A DNA stretch of 41,085 bases from Saccharothrix sp. (GCF_031180885.1 NZ_JAPSLK010000069.1:1-41085), one strand, 5' to 3'; counted from the stretch's first letter, positions 15,365 through 23,897 are shown. Notes: generated by a model from the sequence alone, not told the origin. Translations and numbers: made by a program.

Positions 15365-15814
15365 ATGACCTATGTGGTGCCGATCCTGATCGGGTTGTTG
15401 TACGTCGCGCTGAACTCGCTGATTCCTGAACGCCACCGCCGTCCGTTCAACGCCGTGCTGGTGGGTGGGGCCGGGGCGGCTTATCTCAGTGGTGGCGGGT
15501 TCGGGGTGTGGGAGTTCGCGTTCACCGTCGTGGCGACGTACGTGGCGTTCCGGGGATTGCGGTCGTGGACGTTCATCGGCGTCGCATGGCTGCTGCACAC
15601 CGCGTGGGACTTCGCGCACCACGTGAAGGGCAGTCCGATCATCCCGTTCGCCGAGCACTCTTCGCTGGGTTGCGCGATCTGCGATCCCGTGATCGCGGTG
15701 TGGTGCTTCGCGGGCGGGCCTTCGATCACACGTCTTCGAGGCCTAGTGCGCTCCACACGCGGTCGAGGACGCGGTCACGCCGAACCGCATCAAGGTCTTC
15801 AAAACCGGCGGTGA
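15365..15814 (+). CDS. DUF6010-type small membrane protein with an unusual antisense-encoded tail
   Basis: Protein of 149 aa with four hydrophobic segments (PILIGLLYVALNSLIP, FNAVLVGGAGAAYL, FTVVATYVAF and CDPVIAVWCFAGG), a pattern I associate with DUF6010. The conserved-looking part ends near FAGGPS at about base 15725. The remaining ~28 arginine-rich residues are encoded opposite the 3' end of the convergent TetR gene, an 89-base overlap. TACGGT lies 6 bases before the ATG and there is no Shine-Dalgarno sequence, so the mRNA is probably leaderless. Function unknown. Confidence 0.72.
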   Translation: MTYVVPILIGLLYVALNSLIPERHRRPFNAVLVGGAGAAYLSGGGFGVWEFAFTVVATYVAFRGLRSWTFIGVAWLLHTAWDFAHHVKGSPIIPFAEHSSLGCAICDPVIAVWCFAGGPSITRLRGLVRSTRGRGRGHAEPHQGLQNRR

Positions 15815-16283
15815 CCAGTCCGTCGACCACGACGTCCAGGGTGTCCGCGACAACCTCCGGGTCTGCCGCCCCCGACCGCTGGACCAGGCCGCGGAGGTGT
15901 TCGCCCCACCAGGCGTTGAAGCCGTCGAGTTCGGTGCGGAGGACGGGTTCGGTCGGGGCGGCGATCAGCAGGGACAGCCAGAACCGGTGCACCTGGTCTT
16001 GGAGGTCGGCCACCGCCCAGCGCACCAGTGCCCGCAGGGGGTGGGGGCCTTCCGCCATCGCCCGTTCGGCTTGGGCGCGGCGCACTTCCAGTTCCCGGCG
16101 GACGGCGAGGCGCAGCAGTTCGTCGCGGCTAGAAACATAGTGAGTGACGACGGACGTGGACGCGCGCAGGTGGTCGGCGACGGCGCGGATGGTGACGGCG
16201 GCGAACCCGCGTTCGGCGGCGATGGCGACGACCGCGTCGGACACGGCGGCGAGGCGGGCGGCGGGGTCTACCTGGCGGGGCAC
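15726..16283 (-). CDS. TetR-family transcriptional regulator
   Basis: Protein of 185 aa. The N-terminal HTH reads TIRAVADHLRASTSVVTHYVSSRDELL. The C-terminal domain (LRALVRWAVADLQDQVHRFWLSLL) resembles the BetI/TetR C-terminal type. GTG start with TAGGCT 6 bases upstream suggests a leaderless transcript. It is divergent from a flavin amine oxidase, and two CAAC-N4-GTTG palindromes fill the gap, so it probably represses that gene and perhaps itself. Its 3' end overlaps the convergent DUF6010 gene. Confidence 0.87.
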   Translation of the reverse strand: MPRQVDPAARLAAVSDAVVAIAAERGFAAVTIRAVADHLRASTSVVTHYVSSRDELLRLAVRRELEVRRAQAERAMAEGPHPLRALVRWAVADLQDQVHRFWLSLLIAAPTEPVLRTELDGFNAWWGEHLRGLVQRSGAADPEVVADTLDVVVDGLVTAGFEDLDAVRRDRVLDRVWSALGLEDV

Positions 16284-16305
16284 GCGTCGAGCCTACCTTG
16301 TCATG

Positions 16306-16331
16306 CAACATGCGTTGTGCAACGCTCGTTG
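16306..16331. promoter_or_regulatory. twin palindromes CAAC-N4-GTTG between TetR and the amine oxidase gene
   Basis: CAACATGCGTTG (16306-16317) and CAACGCTCGTTG (16320-16331) sit two bases apart, and the second ends one base before the amine oxidase ATG. Centre-to-centre spacing is 14 bases. It is the likely operator of the adjacent TetR protein, placed where it would block initiation at the start codon. Confidence 0.65.
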
Positions 16332-16332
16332 T

Positions 16333-17577
16333 ATGAAGGTCGTGGTGGTAGGCGCAGGCTTCGCCGGTCTGATGGCAGCGCGCGTGTTGAGCCGGGCCGG
16401 CGTGGACGTGACCGTTCTGGAGGCAGCGGACCGCGTGGGCGGCCGGGCGCTGACCGTGACGTCCAGCCTGGGTTCGCCGGTCGACCTGGGCGGCATGTGG
16501 CTAGGCCCCAACCACACATTGCTGGCGAAGTTGGCCGCCGAACACGGCGTGCCGATTCACCCGTCGCCCAAACAAGGCAGGCGCGTGATCCTCAACGAGG
16601 GCCGCGTAATCCGAGCCTGGCTACCCCTACTCCTAGGCGGGGCAGCCCTACTACGCCTCTCCCTACCGTCGTCCAACGACCACACCTCCATCGCCCAGTG
16701 GCTGACCCGCCTACCGCACACGTCCGCCCGCCGCTTGGTTGAGGTAGTCGTGGCGGAAGCCCTTGCGACCGACGTCGACCAGATAACCCTCCAGTCGTTC
16801 GCATCATCAGTCCGCTCGTCCGGCGGCCTGCTCTCCATGCTCGGCACAGCCCAAGCCTCCCTCCTGACCACCGGCGCCGGCACCCTGGCGGAACGCATGG
16901 CCGCCCCGTTGAACATCCACCTCTCCCGCCCCGCCACCGCGATCACCCGCACCGACACACACGTGGTAGTCGACACCCCCACCGGCCCTCTCAAGGCAGA
17001 CCACGTGATCGTCGCCGTACCACCCCCCGTATCCGCAGACATCCACCACACCCCACCCCTCCCCCCACCTCGCGCCCTGCTGGAGCGCAACACCGTGATG
17101 GGCAAGATCTACAAGGCGATCGCCGTCTACGAGCGTCCGTTCTGGCGGTCGTCGGGCCTGAGCGGCGAAGTCATCTCCCTGACCGGCCCAGCCCCAGCCA
17201 TCTTCGACGTCTCCCCACCCTCCGGCCCCGGCCACTTGGCGTTCCTGATCCCAGGCACCCAAGCCAATGCCATAGCCGCCCTCTCCCCTGACGTCCGCCA
17301 ATCCACCCTCCTAACCACCGCCTCCCAAGCCCTAGGCCCAGCCGCGCTAAACCCACTGGATTGGCACGAAAAACACTGGCCCACCGACCCCCACACCCGA
17401 GGCGGCTACTCAGCCCTCCCCCTCCCCGGCACCCACTCGACCACCCGAACCCCTCCACCCCCCACCACCGGCCGCCTCCACTGGGCCGGCACCGAAACCT
17501 CAACCAAATGGCCCGGCTACCTAGAAGGCGCCCTCCATTCAGCCCACCAAGCCACCCACCCCCTCCTAACCCCCTAA
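16333..17577 (+). CDS. flavin-containing amine oxidase family protein
   Basis: Protein of 414 aa. It begins MKVVVVGAGFAGLMAARVL, the Rossmann dinucleotide motif GxGxxG, then LEAADRVGGRA, the second FAD motif of monoamine-oxidase-like flavoproteins. DLGGMWLGPNH and, at the C-terminus, GRLHWAGTETSTKWPGYLEGAL close the FAD site as in MAO-type enzymes. The ATG was chosen because it opens exactly at the Rossmann strand; the frame is open further upstream but crosses the operator. Substrate is probably an amine and is not predictable. Expression is probably under the divergent TetR. Confidence 0.87.
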   Translation: MKVVVVGAGFAGLMAARVLSRAGVDVTVLEAADRVGGRALTVTSSLGSPVDLGGMWLGPNHTLLAKLAAEHGVPIHPSPKQGRRVILNEGRVIRAWLPLLLGGAALLRLSLPSSNDHTSIAQWLTRLPHTSARRLVEVVVAEALATDVDQITLQSFASSVRSSGGLLSMLGTAQASLLTTGAGTLAERMAAPLNIHLSRPATAITRTDTHVVVDTPTGPLKADHVIVAVPPPVSADIHHTPPLPPPRALLERNTVMGKIYKAIAVYERPFWRSSGLSGEVISLTGPAPAIFDVSPPSGPGHLAFLIPGTQANAIAALSPDVRQSTLLTTASQALGPAALNPLDWHEKHWPTDPHTRGGYSALPLPGTHSTTRTPPPPTTGRLHWAGTETSTKWPGYLEGALHSAHQATHPLLTP

Positions 17578-17838
17578 CACCCACCCACTCCCCCAAAGCG
17601 GCGGCGGCAGGCAGCTGCGCAGGGATGAGAGGAAGCGACAGCGGTAAGCAGCAGCGATGGTTGCCGGCGGCCGGACAGCGGCAAGTGGCAGGCAGCGAGA
17701 CTGCGGTGGCAGACAGGCCGCAGCGGCCAGCAGACGGCTTCGGCGGCAGGCAGCAGCCAGGCAGGCGGCTTCGGCGGCAGGCGGCGGCGGACGGACAGCG
17801 CCGGCGATGGCGGCAGGGATGGCGACAGCGATCGTGGC

Positions 17839-17948
17839 GACGCGGCGGGACACCTGCGGCGACGCGGCGGGACACCTGCGGCGACGCGGCGGGACACCTG
17901 CGGCGACGCGGCGGGACACCTGCGGCGACGCGGCGGGACACCTGCGGC
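17839..17948 (+). repeat. 22-bp minisatellite, five perfect copies
   Basis: Five head-to-tail identical units of 22 bases, each beginning GACGCGGCGGGACACC, start at 17839, 17861, 17883, 17905 and 17927. Degenerate relatives follow to about 17985. There are no spacers, so it is not a CRISPR array. Confidence 0.93.
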
Positions 17949-18193
17949 GGCGCGGCATCTGCGGCGGGCACCTGTGGCGGCGCGGCGGCGGCAAAGCTGG
18001 CGTCGGGCGGGAGGCTGCGGGCGTGTCGGCTCGAACGCTGAGGGGCCGGGCACCGCGGGTTAGGTGTGGCGGCACGGGGCCAGGGCTGTGCGGGCAGGGC
18101 CAGCGGCTGTGCGGGGAGGGCGGGGTTAGGGCTGAGTTGGGGCTGGGGCGGGGGTTGGGCTGCCTGGTTGGCCGTGGCCCGCGCGACCTCTCC

Positions 18194-18260
18194 AATCACG
18201 GGACGCGGGACCCGGCGATCGGTTCCCGATCCGACATGTCACTCGATCGGCTGATCTCCG
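18194..18260 (+). repeat. dispersed element, copy C
   Basis: Shares CACGGGACGCG, the GATCC/CATGTCAC block and a following GATCGGCTGATC-like stretch with elements at 29918-30010 and 35781-35852. It is the most diverged of the three. Confidence 0.5.
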
Positions 18261-18358
18261 ACGACCGAGCCATCGAACCGTCCAGCCGCCGAACCACCCA
18301 GCCGCCGAAACCGACGCCGATCAAGCCCCGACCAACCCCACACCACCGTTCTACCAGC

Positions 18359-19114
18359 TCACCCAACCCTCCGCTCTTGCGTCGCCAACCACTGCTCGAA
18401 AGTGGTACCCCCGATCCGCGCCCCCTCCATCGGCAGCAGCACGTTCCCCGCCATCTCCACCCCGAACACCCCGTCCCACGTCGGCACCAACCTCACCGCA
18501 CGCCCCTGCGCCTCGAAAGTCCGCCGAGCCATGTCGACCAAGTCGTGCCGCTCCGGCCCCGCCAACCCCGGGTGCATGCCCAACGGCGATCCCGTCGCCA
18601 CCTCCGCCAAGAACTCGGCCACGTCCCCCGGCGCCACCGGCTGCACCAGCAAAGGCGCGATGGTCGACACCCCGTCCCGCTCCGTCCACCCCGCCACCAT
18701 CGCCGCGAAGTCGTGGAACTGCGTCGCGGGCACGATGCTCCACGGCACCGCACCCTCCCGCACCAACCGCTCCTGCTCCCGCTTGCCGTAGTAGTGGTCG
18801 TTCCCCTCAATCCCGTGGATCCCCGCGATCGACAGCAACACGTGGTGCCGCACGCCCGCCCGCCGCTCCGCCGCCAGCAGGTTCCTGGTCGCGGTGGCGA
18901 AGTACTCGACCAATGCCCCCCGATCGCCCACGGGCGCGTTCGTCGCGTCGATCACCGCCTCGACCCCGACCAGCGCCGACTCCAAACCCTCCCCGCTGAT
19001 CAAGTCCACGCCCAACGAACGGCTGATCCCCACCACCTCGTGCCCAGCCCGCTCCAGCACGCCAACGGTGAGCGCCCCGATGTTGCCGGTGGCCCCGGCC
19101 ACTGCGATCCGCAC
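18359..19114 (-). CDS. NmrA-like/atypical SDR NAD(P)-binding protein
   Basis: Protein of 251 aa. The start is MRIAVAGATGNIGALTVGVL, the Rossmann GATGxxG signature of NAD(P)H-binding atypical SDRs, followed by VIDATNAP and LLSIAGIHG. The SDR YxxxK catalytic pair appears as YYGKREQE, and no second active-site motif is obvious. Such proteins act as reductases or redox sensors. GTG start with GAGAGGGG about 6 bases upstream. Divergent from an Rrf2 regulator with a short inverted repeat between them, so probably its target. Confidence 0.85.
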   Translation of the reverse strand: MRIAVAGATGNIGALTVGVLERAGHEVVGISRSLGVDLISGEGLESALVGVEAVIDATNAPVGDRGALVEYFATATRNLLAAERRAGVRHHVLLSIAGIHGIEGNDHYYGKREQERLVREGAVPWSIVPATQFHDFAAMVAGWTERDGVSTIAPLLVQPVAPGDVAEFLAEVATGSPLGMHPGLAGPERHDLVDMARRTFEAQGRAVRLVPTWDGVFGVEMAGNVLLPMEGARIGGTTFEQWLATQERRVG

Positions 19115-19165
19115 GTCATTCCCCTCTCGATCACCCGAACGCCCCTCACGCTATCTCGGACTAAA

Positions 19166-19182
19166 CAGATCCGCAATATCTG
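19166..19182. promoter_or_regulatory. inverted repeat CAGAT-N7-ATCTG, candidate Rrf2 operator
   Basis: It lies between the divergent NmrA-like and Rrf2 genes, just upstream of a TACACT hexamer (19186-19191) that is 7 bases before the Rrf2 GTG. The position would let Rrf2 control both genes. Confidence 0.55.
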
Positions 19183-19198
19183 CGATACACTCCACCCC

Positions 19199-19681
19199 GT
19201 GAAGCTGCCCGTGAGCACCGAATGGCTGTTGCACTGCGCCACCACCCTGGCGCAGCTGGAGCCGGGCACCACCACCTCGGCCGCCCAACTCGCCGAGTAC
19301 TACGACCTCCCGGCCCCCTACCTGGCCAAGCAACTCCAAGCCCTGGTCAAGTCCGGCGTCCTCGCCGCGACCACCGGCCCCCGCGGCGGCTTCCGACTCG
19401 GCCGCCCCCCGGCCGAGATCACCCTGCTCGACATCGTCGAAGCCATCGACGGCGCGGCCTCCCCCTACGAGTGCCAGGAGATCCGCCAACGCGGCAAAGG
19501 CGCGCTCCCCGCCGAGGACTGCCGCAACACCTGCATCCTGGCCCGCAAGATGGCCGACGCCCACGAAGCCTGGAAGCACAGCCTCGCCACCGTCTCCCTC
19601 GCGGACATCCTCGCCGAACTCCCCGCGACCGCCCCGGCCCGCACCCGCTCCCGCATGGCCCAGACCGGCGGCCGCAAATAA
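19199..19681 (+). CDS. Rrf2-family transcriptional regulator
   Basis: Protein of 160 aa. The winged HTH begins near residue 1 (STEWLLHCATTLAQLEPG), and YLAKQLQALVKSGVLAATTGPRGGFRLGR is the classic Rrf2 recognition helix and wing. Three cysteines C92, C108 and C112 lie in the loop that binds an Fe-S cluster in IscR/NsrR-type members, but the spacing (C-x15-C-x3-C) differs from the standard C-x5-C-x5-C pattern. This could be a variant cluster site or a thiol switch. GTG start with a leaderless-type TACACT 7 bases upstream. Confidence 0.88.
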   Translation: MKLPVSTEWLLHCATTLAQLEPGTTTSAAQLAEYYDLPAPYLAKQLQALVKSGVLAATTGPRGGFRLGRPPAEITLLDIVEAIDGAASPYECQEIRQRGKGALPAEDCRNTCILARKMADAHEAWKHSLATVSLADILAELPATAPARTRSRMAQTGGRK

Positions 19682-19683
19682 AA

Positions 19684-19714
19684 GACGCCGGCACGGGAAC
19701 CCCGCACCGGCGCC
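19684..19714. terminator. imperfect hairpin between Rrf2 and ABC permease genes
   Basis: GACGCCGGCACGGG and CCCGCACCGGCGCC pair at 11 of 14 positions around AAC. It lies between two convergent genes and probably works in both directions. Confidence 0.5.
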
Positions 19715-19726
19715 GAAAGAACCAGC

Positions 19727-20797
19727 TCACTCCTCCCGAGCCCAAGCCTTCTTCAACGCCATCTTCCCCCCGGTGTGCAGCAACGACCCCGAGTAGATCC
19801 GGCTCGCCAGCAACACCACCAGCACCACCGTCCCCGCCAGCAACCCCAACGCCAGCAACGCCTCCCACGCCGCCGCCTGCAACGCGAACAACCGCACCGG
19901 CATCGCGATCGCGGACGTGAACGGCACGTACGACAGCACGTGCATCACGGTCGCGTCATCGGAGAACGTCATCACCCCGAAGTAAGGCCCGATCACCAAC
20001 AACATCACCAACCCCATGCTGGAACCCAGATCCTCCTGCCGGCTCACCAACGACCCGGCCACCGCCCACATCCCGGCCAGCAGCAGGAACCCCAGCACCA
20101 GGAACGGCACGAACCACGGCAGCGCGGGCGCCACCATCGCCAGCAGTTCCTGCTGCCCGCCCATCCGCAACGCGATCGGCGCGACCACCGCCAGCACCAC
20201 CGCCTGACCGAGCGTCAACACCGTGTGCCCCAGGATCTTGCCCGCGAGCAGGGCCCGCACCGGCACCGTGGACACCAGGATCTCCACGATCCGGGTCTGC
20301 TTCTCCACCACCGTGCTCTGCGCGATCGCCGCGCCGCCCATGCCGAAGATCAGGAACACCACCGCGAACACCATGATCGTGACCATCCGCGGCCCTTGCC
20401 CCACCGCCGACGGGTCGAGCAGCTCGACCTGAGGGGCCGTGCGCAGCGCGGCCACGACGTCGGTGGGCGGGTCGTCCAGCGCCAGCACCTTCACGCCGTC
20501 TCCCGACGGCACGACCGCCGCCTCCACCTCCTCGGACCGCACCAGCGCCGACGCTTCGTCCACATCGGACACGGTCCGCACCTCGAAGTCACTGCCCTCC
20601 AACGCGTCCACGGCCTGCGAACCCACCGCCGCGACCTTCGTCTGATCACCCCCGAACACCGTCGGCAGGATCGACATCGCGAACAGCCCCACCACGATCA
20701 CCGCGAAGCCGATCCAGAAACCCTTGGTGCGCAGCAACGTCCGCACCTCGCGCTCGGCCACCAGCCGCGTCGCGCTCCAGAACCGCCGCCGGTCCAT
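19727..20797 (-). CDS. ABC-2 type exporter permease (NatB-like)
   Basis: Protein of 356 aa. One helix near the N-terminus (GFWIGFAVIVVGLFAMSIL), an extracytoplasmic domain of about 120 residues, then five or six helices, the layout of NatB/ABC2_membrane_3 permeases. EKQTRIVEILVSTVPVRALLAGKILG is the typical coupling helix of this group. The ATG overlaps the ATPase stop (ATGA), so the two form one exporter. Cargo unknown; sodium or drug export is known for relatives. Confidence 0.87.
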   Translation of the reverse strand: MDRRRFWSATRLVAEREVRTLLRTKGFWIGFAVIVVGLFAMSILPTVFGGDQTKVAAVGSQAVDALEGSDFEVRTVSDVDEASALVRSEEVEAAVVPSGDGVKVLALDDPPTDVVAALRTAPQVELLDPSAVGQGPRMVTIMVFAVVFLIFGMGGAAIAQSTVVEKQTRIVEILVSTVPVRALLAGKILGHTVLTLGQAVVLAVVAPIALRMGGQQELLAMVAPALPWFVPFLVLGFLLLAGMWAVAGSLVSRQEDLGSSMGLVMLLVIGPYFGVMTFSDDATVMHVLSYVPFTSAIAMPVRLFALQAAAWEALLALGLLAGTVVLVVLLASRIYSGSLLHTGGKMALKKAWAREE

Positions 20798-21678
20798 CAG
20801 ATCGCCTCCATGAAGATCTCGTCGAGCGTCGGCACGACGGGGGTGAAGCTGCGGACGGTCCCCTTGCGCAGCGCGGCTTCCAGCACGACCTGGTCCACGC
20901 CGTCGTCGTCGGGTTCGAACACCGCGCGCGGCCCGTCCACGTCGACCAGGCGCACCCCGGGCACGTCGCCGACCCACCCGGCGTCCCCGGCGACCACGAT
21001 CTCGAACCTGGTGGTCCCGTACCGGGCGCGCAGCTCGTCCCGGGCGCCCGCGGCGGCGATCCGGCCGCCGGAGATGATCACGACGTCGTCGCACAGCCGT
21101 TCCACCACCGACAGCTGGTGGCTGGAGAACAGCACCGGCACCCCGCCCGCGGCCCGCTCGCGCAGCACGCCCAGCACGGTCTCCACGGCGATCGGGTCCA
21201 GGCCGGAGAACGGCTCGTCCAGGATCAGCAACACCGGGTCGTGCACCAGCGCGGCGGCGACCTGCGCGCGCTGCTGGTTGCCCAGCGACAGCTCCTCCAG
21301 CTTGTCCTTGGCCCGCGCGGAGAGCTCCAGCTGCTCCAGCAGCCGCGCGGTGTTGCGGCGCGCGGTGGCCTGGTCGAGCCCGTGCAACTGCCCCAGCCAC
21401 GCGATCTGCTCGGCCACCCCCATCTTCGGGTAGAGCCCGCGTTCCTCGGGCATGTACCCGAACCGCTGCCGCATCTCCCCCGTCACCGGGGCGCCCTCCC
21501 AGTGGACCGCGCCGCCGTGCGCGGCGAGGACCCCGAGGACGATCCGCATGGTGGTGGTCTTGCCGGACCCGTTGGCCCCCAGGAACCCGGTCATCCGCCC
21601 GGGACGGACCTCGAACGACACGTCGTCGAGAACGCGGTGATCGCCGAAACTCCGGCTGATCGACGTCACTGTCAACAT
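20797..21678 (-). CDS. ABC transporter ATP-binding protein (NatA-like)
   Basis: ATPase of 293 aa. Walker A GANGSGKT (residues 34-41), signature SLGNQQ (131-136), Walker B LILDEP (151-156) and H-loop SSHQLS are all present. The ~80-residue C-terminal extension ends with TLDEIFMEAI, usual for NatA/DrrA types. Partner of the adjacent permease. The pair lies behind a NarL-type two-component system but is separated from it by a perfect hairpin, so it probably has its own promoter. Confidence 0.9.
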   Translation of the reverse strand: MLTVTSISRSFGDHRVLDDVSFEVRPGRMTGFLGANGSGKTTTMRIVLGVLAAHGGAVHWEGAPVTGEMRQRFGYMPEERGLYPKMGVAEQIAWLGQLHGLDQATARRNTARLLEQLELSARAKDKLEELSLGNQQRAQVAAALVHDPVLLILDEPFSGLDPIAVETVLGVLRERAAGGVPVLFSSHQLSVVERLCDDVVIISGGRIAAAGARDELRARYGTTRFEIVVAGDAGWVGDVPGVRLVDVDGPRAVFEPDDDGVDQVVLEAALRKGTVRSFTPVVPTLDEIFMEAI

Positions 21679-21733
21679 GACCGCAACGCTATGCGCCACG
21701 GCCCCGCCGCACGTCCGGCGCGAGATCGACTCC

Positions 21734-21759
21734 CGGGGTCCTCCGCGCGGAGGACCCCG
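21734..21759. terminator. perfect palindromic hairpin after the two-component operon
   Basis: CGGGGTCCTCCGC / GCGGAGGACCCCG, 26 bases, perfectly self-complementary, 18 bases beyond the response regulator stop. Confidence 0.8.
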
Positions 21760-21777
21760 TTCAGACACGAACGCCCG

Positions 21778-22443
21778 TCAGCCCTGGCCGGGTGCGACGA
21801 TCCCGTGCTCGTAGGCGAACACCACGGCGTGCGTCCGGTCCCGCAAGCCCAACTTGGCCAGGATGCGCGACACGTGCGTCTTCACCGTGGTCTCCCCCAG
21901 GTACAGCGCCGACGCGATCTCGGCGTTGCTCGCCCCGCGCGCCAGGTGCACCAGCACCTCGAACTCGCGATCGGTCAGCGAAGGCGGCCGGGACGCCGGC
22001 GTCGACGTCGCGGGCGAGGTGAACCGGGCGATCACCCGGCGGGTGACCTCGGGTGACAGCAGCGCGTCGCCCCGCGCGACCACCCGCACCGCGTCCACCA
22101 GGTCCTCGGGCGAGGAGTTCTTCAGCAGGAACCCGCTCGCCCCCGCCCGCAGCGCCTCGAACAGGTAGTCCTCGCGGTCGAACGTCGTCAGGATCACGAC
22201 CTTGATCGGGCTGTCCGCGCCCGCCGGCCCGAGGATGCGCCGCGTCGCCTCCAACCCGTCGACCCCGGGCATCTGGACGTCCATCAGCACCACGTCCGGC
22301 CGCAGCCGCCCGACGACCTCGACCGCCTCCAGGCCGTCGCGCGCCTCGCCGACGACCTCGACCCCGTCCTCCGTCCCGAGGATGACCCGGAACCCCGCCC
22401 GCACCAGGTCCTGGTCGTCCACGAGCACCACGCGCACCGTCAT
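21778..22443 (-). CDS. NarL/LuxR-type response regulator
   Basis: Protein of 221 aa. Receiver domain with acidic pair D9-D10, phospho-acceptor D55 (VVLMDVQMPG) and K at LLKNSSPEDL. C-terminal LuxR-type HTH (LTDREFEVLVHLARGASNAE and TTVKTHVSRILAKLGLRDR). The ATG overlaps the kinase stop by ATGA, so it is the cognate partner. Position next to a NatAB exporter suggests that exporter as a target. Confidence 0.92.
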   Translation of the reverse strand: MTVRVVLVDDQDLVRAGFRVILGTEDGVEVVGEARDGLEAVEVVGRLRPDVVLMDVQMPGVDGLEATRRILGPAGADSPIKVVILTTFDREDYLFEALRAGASGFLLKNSSPEDLVDAVRVVARGDALLSPEVTRRVIARFTSPATSTPASRPPSLTDREFEVLVHLARGASNAEIASALYLGETTVKTHVSRILAKLGLRDRTHAVVFAYEHGIVAPGQG

Positions 22444-23711
22444 GCCGGGAACCTCGCCCGCACCCGGAACCCGCCGTCACGACGCGGCCCGGCCTCAAGC
22501 GTTCCGCCGTGCACGGCGACCCGCTCCCGCATCCCCACCAACCCGAAACCCCCGTCCGAGGAAGCGGAGACCCCGCGGCCGTCGTCGGCCACCTCGACCT
22601 CCAGCGCCGTCTCCAGGAACCGCAGCCGCACGTCCGCGGTGCCCGCGCCCGCGTGCTTCACCACGTTGGTCAACGCCTCCTGCACGATCCGGTACACCGA
22701 CACCGCCACGCCCTCCGGCACCGGCCGCGGGTCCCCGTACACGCCGTGCTTGACCTCCAGCCCGGCCGACCGGGTCATGGTCACCAGTTCGGGCACCTGG
22801 TCCAGCCCGGGCGAGGACGTCTCGCCGCCGGACGCGCCCAGGACGTCGCCCGCGGGTTCGGCCCGCAGCACCCCGAGCAGCCCGCGCAGCTCGCCGATCG
22901 CGGTCCGGGCGGTGTCCTCCACGGTTTGCAGCGCCGACCGGGCCAGTTCGACGTCCCGGTCCAGCACCCGCCGCGCCGCGCCCGCCTGCACGCCCATCAC
23001 CGACACGTGGTGCGCCACCACGTCGTGCAGGTCGCGCGCGATGCGCACCCGTTCGGCGACCACCGCGCCGCGCATGTTCTGCTCCTGCGAGCGCCGCAAC
23101 TCCTCCGCCCGGCGCTCCAGCTCCTCCTTGCGCCGCGCGGACAGCCACGCCGTGCCGCCGAAGTAGTAGGCGGACAGGAAGAACAGCACGTTGAACGCGA
23201 CGCCGTAGAGCACCGACGCCAGCACCGGGTCCAGCGGCCCGAGGGCGCCCTCGAACGAGCCCGACGGGCTCAGCATGAACCGCGACACGTTGAACCCGAG
23301 CCAGCCGAACATGACCACGATCACGCCGATGCGCGCCAGCCGCGCCCGCCCCCGGTCCTGGCTCCACGCGCCGACCGTGTAGATCGCGCTGAACAGGGCG
23401 ATCGACGGCACGAGGTTGTCCCCGATGTGCCGGGCCTGGCCCCCGATGAACGCCGCGCTGACCACCAGCAGCACCGTCATCGGGTAGCGGCGCCGCACCG
23501 CGAGGGGCAGGCTGACCGCCGCGCCCCACAGCAACTGCTCGACCAGCGGAGGGCCGGACACGCCCTGCGCGTACGCGCCCATGCTGCGCACCAGCAGGTT
23601 CACCACGACCGAGCCGACCAGCACGCCCAGCGCGAGCCACATGTCGTGGCGGCGCTGCGCTGCCGTGGGTCCGGGTCGGCGCCAGTCGCTCCACGAGTCG
23701 GAGGTCGTCAC
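22440..23711 (-). CDS. sensor histidine kinase (NarL-group, HisKA_3)
   Basis: Kinase of 423 aa with four to six N-terminal membrane helices (residues ~24-185), a short linker coiled coil (ARRKEELERRAEELRRSQEQ) and the HisKA_3 dimerisation motif ARDLH229DVVAHHVSVM. The C-terminal ATPase domain has the N-box VYRIVQEALTNVVKHA and G-box DDGRG...GFGLVGMRERV. GTG start chosen because it gives a normal cytoplasmic N-terminus. Divergent from rho; co-translated with its response regulator. Confidence 0.9.
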   Translation of the reverse strand: MTTSDSWSDWRRPGPTAAQRRHDMWLALGVLVGSVVVNLLVRSMGAYAQGVSGPPLVEQLLWGAAVSLPLAVRRRYPMTVLLVVSAAFIGGQARHIGDNLVPSIALFSAIYTVGAWSQDRGRARLARIGVIVVMFGWLGFNVSRFMLSPSGSFEGALGPLDPVLASVLYGVAFNVLFFLSAYYFGGTAWLSARRKEELERRAEELRRSQEQNMRGAVVAERVRIARDLHDVVAHHVSVMGVQAGAARRVLDRDVELARSALQTVEDTARTAIGELRGLLGVLRAEPAGDVLGASGGETSSPGLDQVPELVTMTRSAGLEVKHGVYGDPRPVPEGVAVSVYRIVQEALTNVVKHAGAGTADVRLRFLETALEVEVADDGRGVSASSDGGFGLVGMRERVAVHGGTLEAGPRRDGGFRVRARFPA

Positions 23712-23897
23712 GGTGCGAACGGTAACCGATGTTGCCGGCGCGCGGACCGTCCGGTACGGTGGTGCTGTCCACCGAGCGGATGTTGGCCGCAGCCTCCCGC
23801 CGGACGATCTCCACCAAGGCTCGAACCCCTCCCCGCGGTTCGCCTTCACCTCCGCGCCGCTCAACAGCGCGCGTCTGTCCGGAAAGGACATCTCACC

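Larger units (their letters stand above)
17578..18358. other. 781-base non-coding gap with low-complexity and repeat sequence
   Basis: Frames crossing this stretch are arginine/proline/alanine-rich and unlike any family, so I call no gene. From 17596 to 17820 there are CAG/CGG-rich imperfect repeats (CGGCTTCGGCGGCAGGC occurs twice), then a 22-bp minisatellite, then at 18194-18260 a copy of a dispersed element. It separates the convergent amine oxidase and NmrA-like genes. Confidence 0.6.

Noticed and set aside
17839..17948. CRISPR array
   Set aside because: Units are directly adjacent with no unique spacers, and no cas genes are present. The same holds for the arrays at 39531-39702 and 39782-40012.
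17657..19198. Long open frame running through the 22-bp repeats into the Rrf2 gene
   Set aside because: The repeat and antisense-NmrA parts have no protein features; only the Rrf2 portion from GTG 19199 is real.
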